A stretch of DNA of 37,064 nt from Methanoregula sp. (GTDB lineage: Archaea > Halobacteriota > Methanomicrobia > Methanomicrobiales > Methanospirillaceae): assembly GCA_023228295.1 (NCBI GenBank), contig JALOBP010000021.1, forward strand, positions 1 to 37,064, read 5' to 3'. Position numbers and translations under genes: made by a program. The notes beneath the pieces are model-generated. The model had not been told where the DNA came from, did not search any database, and saw only the letters and a list, made by a program, of their open reading frames with translations. Shown here piece after piece: positions 1 to 6,256 of this stretch (positions within the stretch are counted from its first letter, which is position 1; every line of letters starts with the position of its first letter).

Positions 1-102
1 ATCTCAACTGTACGTAAGAATGATCGACCGGTGCTCGCATCGATTAAAGATGCATTTGATGGTGATCCGTTCGTTCCATCAGCAGCGATTGGGGTAGTGT
101 AA
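1..102 (+). CDS. C-terminal fragment of a probable transposase (partial)
   Basis: An open frame enters from the left edge and ends with TAA at 100-102, giving 33 C-terminal residues (start ISTVRKNDRPVLAS, end FVPSAAIGVV). The pattern 'ISTVRK..RPVL.SI.DAF.G.PF.P' resembles, from memory, the extreme C-terminus of IS66-like transposases in methanogens. No catalytic residue lies inside the window, so the family assignment is tentative. It may be an intact element whose body lies to the left, or a remnant. No terminal inverted repeat could be identified because the other end is missing. Confidence 0.35.
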   Translation: MSTVRKNDRPVLASIKDAFDGDPFVPSAAIGVV

Positions 103-192
103 ATAGTGACGATAAAATAAAATAATCTTGCCATGAAACCTGAACCACGGGAAAAAAGAAAAAAATTCTCCCTTGCACGTAAGGACGAGCCA

Positions 193-618
193 ATGGCAGA
201 GTTGGTGAAAGGGACTGACAAGAGGACCCTGGCCGTATGGGCAATCGATTGTGCAGAGCGTGTTCTGCCGTATTTTGAGGAGAAATACCCGGAAGACCCC
301 CGCCCCCGGGACGCTCTCGATACCCTCAGGGCATGGATAACAACCGGCGTATTTCACATGGCGGTCATCCGCACAGCTTCCCTTGCATCCCATGCCGCAG
401 CGCGTGAAGTCGGGGAGGATAATTCCGCCCGCTCGGCTGCCCGTGCCGCAGGCCAGGCGGTTGCAACGGCACATGTTTCCACGCATTCCCTTGGTGCGGC
501 AGTGTACGCCCGTCAGGCAGTCTGGAAAGCCGCAAATCCTGATGATGCTGAAACTGCCGTAGCAAAAGAACGGGACTGGCAATACCGGTGCCTGCTCGCG
601 TTGAGGAGTTCCTCCTGA
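193..618 (+). CDS. Imm5-like putative immunity protein
   Basis: The product is about 141 residues, Ala-rich and helical, with the pattern of the 'putative immunity protein' (Imm-5-like) family: an N-terminal block with LAVWAIDCAERVLPYFEEKYPEDPRPR, a central Ala/His-rich stretch with repeated AAR and SAARAAGQAVATAHV segments, and a C-terminal KERDWQY. In polymorphic toxin systems such proteins are predicted to neutralise a toxin, but many family members occur alone and their role is unproven. I chose ATG 193 because AAGGA lies seven bases upstream and an AT-rich TATA-like stretch (112-127) would start transcription near 140. A longer frame from ATG 133 adds 20 basic residues but has no ribosome site. 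No toxin gene is visible nearby; the neighbour is a transposase tail. Confidence 0.6.
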   Translation: MAELVKGTDKRTLAVWAIDCAERVLPYFEEKYPEDPRPRDALDTLRAWITTGVFHMAVIRTASLASHAAAREVGEDNSARSAARAAGQAVATAHVSTHSLGAAVYARQAVWKAANPDDAETAVAKERDWQYRCLLALRSSS

Positions 619-642
619 CCGCGAAGCCGAAAAGCCATCCGG

Positions 643-858
643 TTATCCCGATGTATCCAGCGTCGATATCCCGATAACCGAGTAGGCCGGGCAGGTGCCG
701 ATGGCACCGGTCACCAGTGCAATGATACCGATGAGGACAACCAGATAGGACAGGGGGGCTGCCACCATGTTCAGCGCGAATCCTGCAAGAAATGCGATAC
801 CAACGATGATCCTGACGACACGGTCCACCGTCCCGACATTCTTTTCACCAATATTCAT
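643..858 (-). CDS. DUF2892 (YgaP-like) small membrane protein
   Basis: This 71-residue protein has two hydrophobic segments (about residues 14-32 and 36-55) and the family signature: N-terminal 'KNVGTVDRVVRIIVG', then a Cys-Pro (TCPAYSVIGIST) near the C-terminus. DUF2892 proteins are small two-helix inner-membrane proteins, sometimes fused to rhodanese domains; the function of the stand-alone form is unknown. The ATG at 856-858 is preceded by GGTGA, which lies in one arm of a perfect inverted repeat (863-892). The gene is monocistronic and converges on the Imm5-like gene with only 24 bases between them. Confidence 0.8.
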   Translation of the reverse strand: MNIGEKNVGTVDRVVRIIVGIAFLAGFALNMVAAPLSYLVVLIGIIALVTGAIGTCPAYSVIGISTLDTSG

Positions 859-862
859 GGTT

Positions 863-900
863 CACCGGATGAGGTATTGCAAACATCCGGTGGATAAAGG
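863..900 (-). promoter_or_regulatory. Inverted repeat and TATA box upstream of the DUF2892 gene
   Basis: CACCGGATG (863-871) and CATCCGGTG (884-892) form a perfect 9-bp inverted repeat with a 12-base spacer. On the minus strand a TATA-like CTTTATCC (893-900) lies immediately upstream. The repeat would therefore sit at the predicted transcription start, and its gene-proximal arm contains the GGTGA ribosome site of the DUF2892 gene. It could be a repressor operator or a hairpin that masks the ribosome site; the sequence alone cannot separate these. Confidence 0.45.
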
Positions 901-1035
901 TATTGTTCTTGCTAACCCTTCCGGATCCTGATACCGGGAATGCCTGTCCATTCAGAGCATCTGTCCCGGCAGGAAAAAACGTATACCCGCTTTTCAGTCT
1001 TAGCCCGTTCCATTTTCTCCCCAGACCCCCACGCC

Positions 1036-1043
1036 CTTATATC
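1036..1043 (+). promoter_or_regulatory. Candidate TATA box of nurA-herA
   Basis: CTTATATC stands out in a C-rich stretch about 75 bases before the nurA start. The predicted transcription start near 1065 would leave a leader of about 50 bases containing the GGAG ribosome site at 1103-1106. No other TATA-like sequence lies closer to the gene. Confidence 0.4.
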
Positions 1044-1114
1044 CCATTACATGCCAAAATACAATTCAACCACATGACGGACGAATACGCTGGTGCGGTG
1101 ATGGAGACGGAGTG

Positions 1115-2143
1115 ATGGCAGGCGACTACGAGTACACCAGCGCTGTGGGGGAAGCCGCGGAACGGATCCGTGCCTCGATCCCGGCAAATCTTGTAGAGGA
1201 GTTCCGGGCAGCCAGCGGGATCACCCGGGACGACTTTATCCCCTGCACGCCGGCACAGTCCGGAGAGGTCTGCGCCATTGACGGGAGCAATGTCACGCTT
1301 ATCGAGTCCGGCAGCATGGCCGTTGCGGTGGTCCGGGCAGCCCAGACCACGTTTGTCGGCATGGAACGCAAACAGCGTTCAGTCACGCCCATGAAATTCT
1401 GCATGGTCGGGCCCGAAGAAGAAAATCCCGACTTCGTGAATCTGTACAGGGAATGTTTCGGCCAGGAACCGGGAAAACCCCTGCCAAACGACGACATCTC
1501 GCGGGCAGCCGGCATCCTCCGGGACACGGTCGAATACTGGGTAACAGAACGGATGGCAAACGAGCTCGGGACCGGCGCTCTCCTTCTCAGGGACGGACCA
1601 TTGCGGGTCTCGCACGAGAGCCACAACCCGGTCCTCACCCGCATCGCCCTTGCCTGCAAAGAGCGGGAGGTAAGCCTTGCCGGCATCTCCAAACGCTCAG
1701 CTGCAACCTGGGGCGGGGGCCACCCGCTCCTCCCCGCGGTCTTCGGGTTTGCGAAAGACCAGGAAATAAAAGCCCCGTGGTGGATCCATATCGACCCTGC
1801 CATCCTCGACCATACCCCGCACGCCCAGTGGCAGCACGGCGGTATGTACGTGGCCTGCCTCCACCCGCGTTCGAGAGGGCCGCTCAAGATCGAACTCCCC
1901 ACGGGCACCAGTGAGATGACGGCAGGCGGGATCATGAACAGGATCTGTGGATGCTCCGATGACGGCCGCATCCCCGGCTACCCGTACCCGCTTTTTGACG
2001 CCCACCGCACCGTTACCCTCACAGAAGAGACCATGGCCCAGGTGAAAGGCGACCTTCTCGGGAAACTTGCAGAGGCCGGCATCGATCGGCAGACCTATGA
2101 GATCCTGTTCGGAGATTATCATGATGAATTTGCACGATACTGA
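1115..2143 (+). CDS. nurA: NurA family DNA repair nuclease
   Basis: NurA is a 5'-3' nuclease that, with the HerA translocase, resects DNA double-strand breaks in archaea. The 342-residue product carries the NurA-type N-terminal acidic motif AIDGSN (Asp about residue 56) followed by a beta-strand-rich stretch, a second acidic site in LLLRDGPLR, and C-terminal WIHIDPAI; these fit the RNase H-like fold and its metal ligands. ATG 1115 is placed eight bases after GGAG (1103-1106); GTG 1112 is an alternative. The end overlaps herA by 23 bases, so the two are translationally coupled. The mre11-rad50 pair that often accompanies these genes in archaea is not in this window. Confidence 0.88.
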   Translation: MAGDYEYTSAVGEAAERIRASIPANLVEEFRAASGITRDDFIPCTPAQSGEVCAIDGSNVTLIESGSMAVAVVRAAQTTFVGMERKQRSVTPMKFCMVGPEEENPDFVNLYRECFGQEPGKPLPNDDISRAAGILRDTVEYWVTERMANELGTGALLLRDGPLRVSHESHNPVLTRIALACKEREVSLAGISKRSAATWGGGHPLLPAVFGFAKDQEIKAPWWIHIDPAILDHTPHAQWQHGGMYVACLHPRSRGPLKIELPTGTSEMTAGGIMNRICGCSDDGRIPGYPYPLFDAHRTVTLTEETMAQVKGDLLGKLAEAGIDRQTYEILFGDYHDEFARY

Positions 2144-3743
2144 AAATACCGACTCGTCCAAGTACCGGCTCATCGGCAGGAGCGTTCTCTCCTACCGCTT
2201 CATCGCCCCCCACAGCGAGACCATCTACATCGGGGACATAAAAAAGATCGTGGACAAGACCAAAGAGGCCACATTCTTTTGTAAGATCACCGACCTCTCG
2301 CACGATTCCAACTTCGCCGATCCCAAGTGGGACACCCGGGCCTATGCCGAGAAGTTCTACGGCCTTGGCGAAGACGTCTATATCACCGTCGATGCCGTCC
2401 CGCTTGGTTTTGTCGACATCCTCGGGAACTTCCACAAACCCCGCACTATCCCCTCCAAGTTCTCGACCGTCGAAGATCCGACCGCGGAGGACTTCCGCTT
2501 CCTCACCGAGCAGATGGGCGAGATCGAAGTCGGGCTCATGCGGAGCGGCCAGGACGTGATAAAGGACGTCCCGGTCCGGATCCCGGCCCGCGTACTGCCC
2601 CAGCACATGGGCGTCTTTGCCACAACCGGCATGGGCAAGTCCAATTTCATGAAAACCTTCTGCGCCTCGTGCATGAAAGCCCAGAAGTTCGGCCTCCTTA
2701 TCGTGGACCCGCACGGCGAGTACGTGAACGGCGGCAAGTCTTCCACCGGAGAACCCACAAAAGGCCTCATCCACTACACGAACGGAAGGGACGGCCTCTC
2801 CATATTCACCATCCGGGGCGAAGCCGACCGGAAGAAGTACGCCATGAACCGGCTGAGCCTCGAGTACGACGACTTCCGGCTGAGCGACCTCTCCATCCTC
2901 TACGAACTCACCTCCGCCCAGTACGACATCATCGAGGCGTTCACCCGGGTAGGCGGGAGCGATGCGATCCGGTTCTTCCAGGAAGTGGACCCCGAGATTT
3001 TCCCGATCAAGGACCCGCTGGCTGCCGGCATCAAAGAGGGGAGCCTCGCGTACATGATCCGGAACTCGATGTCCGGCCCGGTCCGGGTGATCCAGCGGCA
3101 TATCGAGAACCTGGTCAATGGCAACCGGGCCTTCTTCCGCGAGCAGGGCTCTTCCGTGCAGGAGATCATCACCCACCTCCATTCCAACCGGGTCGTCCTC
3201 ATCGATATCCCGGACATGGGCGAACGGAGCGAACTCTTCGTCCTCTCGGTCATCACCCGGATGATCATGGACACGCACCGGGCCGAGGCCCGGGGTTTTG
3301 GGATTGACGAGCGGGCGGACTCATCCCACCAGGTCCTCATCACCATCGAGGAGGCCCAGCGAGTGCTTGCTGCCGGCGGCGCCTCCACCCAGATGTTCCG
3401 GGAATGTGCCATGGAAGGCCGCAAGTTCGGCGTCGGCCTCTGCGTCATCACCCAGCAGCCAAAGAATGTCGACCCCAAGGTGCTCGCCCAGATCAATACA
3501 TTTGTTGTCATGGGCCTTGGCGACCGGGGCGACCGCGAGATCATCATGGGCAGCGCCAAGCAGGACCTCAGTAAAATGGAGATCGAGATCCAGACCCTTG
3601 ACCGGGGCGAGGCGATCATCTCGACCATCGGCATTCCGTTCCCGGTCAGCACAAAGATCCACCGGTACGAGGACTACATCGCGAACCTCAACACTGAAAA
3701 GAGAAAAAATATCCGGGCCGGTCTGGGGACCGGGTTCGATTAA
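2121..3743 (+). CDS. herA: HerA bipolar DNA translocase/helicase
   Basis: HerA is a hexameric FtsK/HerA-class ATPase that drives DNA into the NurA nuclease during break resection. The 540-residue protein has an N-terminal beta-barrel (HAS-barrel) region (about 15-110), Walker A TTGMGKS with Lys 173, Walker B VVLIDIP with Asp 362, a second acidic strand ITIEEAQ with Glu 410/411, and the conserved CVITQQP and QINTFVVMG blocks of the ATPase core. ATG 2121 follows GGAG at 2111-2114; ATG 2124 is equally possible. An upstream in-frame start at 2067 is inside nurA and has no ribosome site. The length is normal for the family. It is expressed with nurA. Confidence 0.93.
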   Translation: MMNLHDTENTDSSKYRLIGRSVLSYRFIAPHSETIYIGDIKKIVDKTKEATFFCKITDLSHDSNFADPKWDTRAYAEKFYGLGEDVYITVDAVPLGFVDILGNFHKPRTIPSKFSTVEDPTAEDFRFLTEQMGEIEVGLMRSGQDVIKDVPVRIPARVLPQHMGVFATTGMGKSNFMKTFCASCMKAQKFGLLIVDPHGEYVNGGKSSTGEPTKGLIHYTNGRDGLSIFTIRGEADRKKYAMNRLSLEYDDFRLSDLSILYELTSAQYDIIEAFTRVGGSDAIRFFQEVDPEIFPIKDPLAAGIKEGSLAYMIRNSMSGPVRVIQRHIENLVNGNRAFFREQGSSVQEIITHLHSNRVVLIDIPDMGERSELFVLSVITRMIMDTHRAEARGFGIDERADSSHQVLITIEEAQRVLAAGGASTQMFRECAMEGRKFGVGLCVITQQPKNVDPKVLAQINTFVVMGLGDRGDREIIMGSAKQDLSKMEIEIQTLDRGEAIISTIGIPFPVSTKIHRYEDYIANLNTEKRKNIRAGLGTGFD

Positions 3744-3776
3744 AACGGTTCCTGCAACCAAGACGGGAAATGTTCC

Positions 3777-3784
3777 AAAAAAAA
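3777..3784 (-). terminator. Oligo-T terminator after the PEGA protein gene
   Basis: Eight consecutive A on the plus strand read as a T8 tract just after the minus-strand stop codon at 3787. Oligo-T tracts are sufficient termination signals in many archaea. The convergent herA ends at 3743, so the spacer is short. Confidence 0.5.
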
Positions 3785-3786
3785 GA

Positions 3787-4506
3787 TTACACCCGTCCTT
3801 TCAGCACCAGCACAGCACCGCAGATCCCGACCGCAATGAGGGAAACCGGCCAGGGAAGATCGGCGGTGGTCGGTTCCGGCTCGGGAGTTGTGGTAGGGAC
3901 GGGGGTTGGTGTCGGTACGGTTGTGTTGCCCGGGGGGATCTGATTCAGGGTCAGGGTCAGCGAGATTATCTCGCCCGACACGAGACGGATCTCTTTTGTA
4001 TAGGTCTCGTAACCCTCGTTTGCGAGGGTGAGCGTGTGATTCGTGTTGGCCGTCACATCGGTGAACTCCACGCTCCAGCTGCCCGTGCGGTCACCGGCAC
4101 TCAGCTCGCACATCTTGTCAAGACAGGCTTTGCCACCATCAGGGGTGATATAGACCTTTACCGAACCAGTCTCGCGCGGTGACGAGGGCTGGGGATCCAG
4201 GACAATATCCCGCATCAGGGAGGTTCCGGAGAGGTCCAGGTAGACCTGCCCCAGGTACGCCTTGTACCCCGGCGTCCCATACACGTTGACCATGTGGTAA
4301 CGGCCCGCTTCAACATTTTCAAACACGATACTACCGGTCCCGTCTGCCAAAGCCGGGTTCTCATGGCATTCGGTCCCGAGGCAGATCGTCCCGCCGCCCG
4401 GGTGGACCGTTATCTGGATCGTACCCGTTGCAGCCGTAGCGGTTGCAGCAAGAGCGAGGAGCGCAATAAGGAAGACGACCCTCATGGGCCGGTGGATAAT
4501 ACCCAT
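3787..4506 (-). CDS. Secreted, membrane-anchored PEGA-domain protein
   Basis: This 239-residue protein is predicted to be exported and anchored at the cell surface. It has an N-terminal signal segment (RVVFLIALLALAATATA), two PEGA-like beta domains (about 29-95 and 100-165, each starting GTIQITVHP or GSVKVYITP and ending in a conserved basic/hydrophobic strand), a Pro/Thr linker (TPTPVPTTTPEPEPTT) and a C-terminal transmembrane helix followed by LKGRV. Each PEGA unit contains a close Cys pair (CLGTEC and CLDKMC), which may form disulfides. PEGA domains are thought to be carbohydrate-facing surface modules; the ligand is unknown. The start is uncertain: Met at 4485 would give a tighter signal peptide, and neither start has a clear ribosome site. 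Confidence 0.75.
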   Translation of the reverse strand: MGIIHRPMRVVFLIALLALAATATAATGTIQITVHPGGGTICLGTECHENPALADGTGSIVFENVEAGRYHMVNVYGTPGYKAYLGQVYLDLSGTSLMRDIVLDPQPSSPRETGSVKVYITPDGGKACLDKMCELSAGDRTGSWSVEFTDVTANTNHTLTLANEGYETYTKEIRLVSGEIISLTLTLNQIPPGNTTVPTPTPVPTTTPEPEPTTADLPWPVSLIAVGICGAVLVLKGRV

Positions 4507-4585
4507 AGGGAGATATTGAACAGGGCTGCGGATAAGAGTTACGCAACCATCACCGGGAAGGGATCGCCGGTATTCTCATTCCGGC

Positions 4586-4610
4586 AAAAAGGTTCCATGA
4601 ACCAAAAAAA
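4586..4610 (-). terminator. Hairpin/oligo-T terminator after carbonic anhydrase gene
   Basis: On the minus strand, a T7 tract (4604-4610) is followed by a perfect 5-bp hairpin GGTTC-ATG-GAACC (4591-4603) and a T5 tract (4586-4590). It lies directly after the carbonic anhydrase stop codon at 4624 and looks like a composite terminator. Confidence 0.55.
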
Positions 4611-4623
4611 GAACCGGGACGGA

Positions 4624-5211
4624 TCACGTCAGCCGGGTCAGTGCACCGGTGCCGAGATCATAGTAGAGCCCGTGGACTGCCACCCGCTGCTCGTCGACCG
4701 CTTTCTTCAGCAGGGGATAGGTATGCAGGTGCTCGATCTGGAGCCGCACGTTCTCCTGCTCAATAAGCTTGTAGCGCTCCTCCGCTTCAAGCACGGTCTC
4801 CGGCGGCTTGATCTTCGCGTCCACCCGCTCTTTTGCGTCGCGGGCATTGTTGAGCCAGAGCGGGATATACGAGTCGTTGCTCTCCTTGTCAAGAGCCCGG
4901 ATCGCCCCGCATTTCGAATGGCCGCAGATGACCACGTCTTTTACCTTCAGGTGCATAACCGCATATTCAAGAACGGTTGCAAAGTTCCAGTCATGGATCG
5001 GCACGATGTTGCCGATGTTCCGCTGGATGAAGAGTTCGCCGGCCCTGGCCTGCGTTATGTGCCCGGTCTGGAGCCGTGAGTCCGAGCAGCCGATCCAGAG
5101 CGTCTCCGGGTGCTGGCTGCCTGCCAGTTCCTTGTAATAGTCGATGTTGGGAGTGAAATCAGTCTCCCGAAACCTCAGGTTCCCTAGTAAGAGTTTATCG
5201 ATCAATGCCAC
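4624..5211 (-). CDS. Beta-class carbonic anhydrase
   Basis: The enzyme interconverts CO2 and bicarbonate using a Zn ion. The 195-residue product has the complete beta-class site: Cys 42, Asp 44 and Arg 46 in GCSDSRLQ and His 98/Cys 101 in CGHSKCGA; residues between match the family (ELFIQRNIGNIV). It has no signal peptide, so it is cytoplasmic. The longest frame starts at GTG 5211, but the ribosome site GAGGTG (5213-5218) is too close to it; TTG 5205 has seven bases of spacing and gives an N-terminus MIDKLLLGN, so it may be the true start. A TATA-like AGTATATCATA (5250-5262) precedes it. The gene is divergent from the Hyf-like operon starting at 5594. In methanogens carbonic anhydrase is usually linked to CO2 supply for formylmethanofuran synthesis. 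Confidence 0.93.
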   Translation of the reverse strand: MALIDKLLLGNLRFRETDFTPNIDYYKELAGSQHPETLWIGCSDSRLQTGHITQARAGELFIQRNIGNIVPIHDWNFATVLEYAVMHLKVKDVVICGHSKCGAIRALDKESNDSYIPLWLNNARDAKERVDAKIKPPETVLEAEERYKLIEQENVRLQIEHLHTYPLLKKAVDEQRVAVHGLYYDLGTGALTRLT

Positions 5212-5249
5212 ACACCTCTGACAGTGTTCATAATCCGACCGGGGCCGGC

Positions 5250-5262
5250 CTATGATATACTG
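5250..5262 (-). promoter_or_regulatory. Candidate TATA box of the carbonic anhydrase gene
   Basis: On the minus strand the segment reads AGTATATCATA. It lies about 40-50 bases before the start codon, so the transcript would begin near 5228 and have a short leader holding the GAGGTG ribosome site. Confidence 0.45.
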
Positions 5263-5502
5263 ATACTGGGAACAGGCACGAATGAACCTTTCGGATCGAT
5301 ATCGGGGTGCCTGGCGCGCAGGAACCAGAAATCCGGGGAAAAATTCACTTTTTTTTAAAAACGTGGCGTGGCTGCATTATTTCCGATCGAAAACAGGCCC
5401 AAGGGTTCGGGTTCCGGCCGGTTCCGGGCCGTACGGGTGGGCCGGACCTGCCCGATCCACACCATGGATTTATCTTGGAAGAGTGATAATCGCTATAGAT
5501 TG

Positions 5503-5533
5503 TTTTATAAATAACCTCTCCCGCGATGATCGC
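5503..5533 (+). promoter_or_regulatory. TATA box and start-site palindrome of the GNAT/Hyf-like operon
   Basis: TTTTATAAATA (5503-5513) is a strong archaeal TATA box, the best in the 382-base gap between the carbonic anhydrase gene and the operon. Just downstream, at the expected transcription start, GCGAT-G-ATCGC (5523-5533) is a perfect palindrome that could be an operator. The leader would be about 55 bases and ends with GGGGGAG (5582-5588), five bases before ATG 5594. The rest of the gap (5225-5500) shows only an oligo-T/A stretch (about 5348-5360) and no gene. Confidence 0.6.
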
Positions 5534-5593
5534 AATGCGAACTGTCCAGCCCATGTATATCTACAGACCGGCTCTCTTTTTGGGGGAGTAGGT

Positions 5594-6256
5594 ATGCCGC
5601 CCGCAACCAAGGTAACAGAGTCCGAGTCCCGTAACGAAGACCAGACAATGCTCACCCTCTACCAGCTTGCCGGAGAGGAGAGCGGAGGTTTTGTCACCTT
5701 CCACCCGCACTTCCTTGACCGGATCACCCGGAGCCTCGTCCTCGGGACCTCTGCCGCTGTGCAACCCGACATTCCTGGCCCCGTGACCGTGCGCGAACTC
5801 ACCCGGGCAGAGATGGCGCGGGCTGAGCGGGAACTCTGGATCCATTACCACCAGCAGAAAGCCGACCTGGACCTCGACCGCCTCTTTGCGGCCTTTGCCG
5901 GCACCCGGCTCATCGGGGTTGCCCGCTGTTCCCGGCACCCGGACGGACTTGAGGTGGATGCAGTGTATGTTCTCGACGAGTACAGGCTCAAGGGTTATGC
6001 CCGCTCGGTCATGCAGCTCTTAATCGAGGAATGCGGCCGGAACGAGACCCTCTACATGCACTCCAAAACGGAACTGGTGGACTTCTACGGCAGCATGGGG
6101 TTCCGGCTCATCCCTGAAGCAGATCTCCCGCTCTCCATCCGCGACCGCTTCGGCTTTGTCATGGGCGATCTTGACAGCATCAAGGTCTGCCCGATGCGCC
6201 GGGAGCCGGGTTTTACCGGCACCGGGACGGACGATGAGGGAGGCGTCACAGCATGA
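5594..6256 (+). CDS. GNAT-fold N-acetyltransferase-like protein, first gene of the Hyf-like operon
   Basis: This 220-residue protein has a GNAT-like core: LIGVARCSRHPDGLEVDAVYV forms the central strands, DEYRLKGYARSVMQLLIEEC corresponds to the acetyl-CoA loop and helix, and a C-terminal LVDFYGSMGFRLIPE matches the last strand/helix of the fold. The substrate is unknown. The pyrophosphate loop (RLKGYA) departs slightly from the usual R/Q-x-x-G-x-G/A. ATG 5594 follows GGGGGAG at ideal spacing; the open frame extends further upstream but that part covers the promoter. The stop overlaps the next gene by ATGA, so it is cotranslated with the membrane complex, an unexpected partner. A clear paralogue lies at 19582-20112; shared stretches include GLEVD, FYV/FYGxxGF and PxxIRxR. 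Confidence 0.75.
   Translation: MPPATKVTESESRNEDQTMLTLYQLAGEESGGFVTFHPHFLDRITRSLVLGTSAAVQPDIPGPVTVRELTRAEMARAERELWIHYHQQKADLDLDRLFAAFAGTRLIGVARCSRHPDGLEVDAVYVLDEYRLKGYARSVMQLLIEECGRNETLYMHSKTELVDFYGSMGFRLIPEADLPLSIRDRFGFVMGDLDSIKVCPMRREPGFTGTGTDDEGGVTA

Noticed and set aside
79..582. Long open frames on the minus strand opposite the Imm5-like gene
   Set aside because: They mirror the GC-rich codons of the coding strand, have no ribosome site and match no protein family I know.
903..1115. Small plus-strand frame before nurA
   Set aside because: It spans the nurA promoter, has a Pro/Phe-rich unnatural composition and no plausible start context.
2019..3278. Long minus-strand frame opposite herA
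   Set aside because: It is rich in Asp, His and Val as expected for an antisense reading of a GC-rich gene; herA has complete motifs on the plus strand.
5282..5593. N-terminal extension of the GNAT protein
   Set aside because: The open frame continues upstream but covers the TATA box at 5503 and lacks a ribosome site; ATG 5594 has an ideal one.
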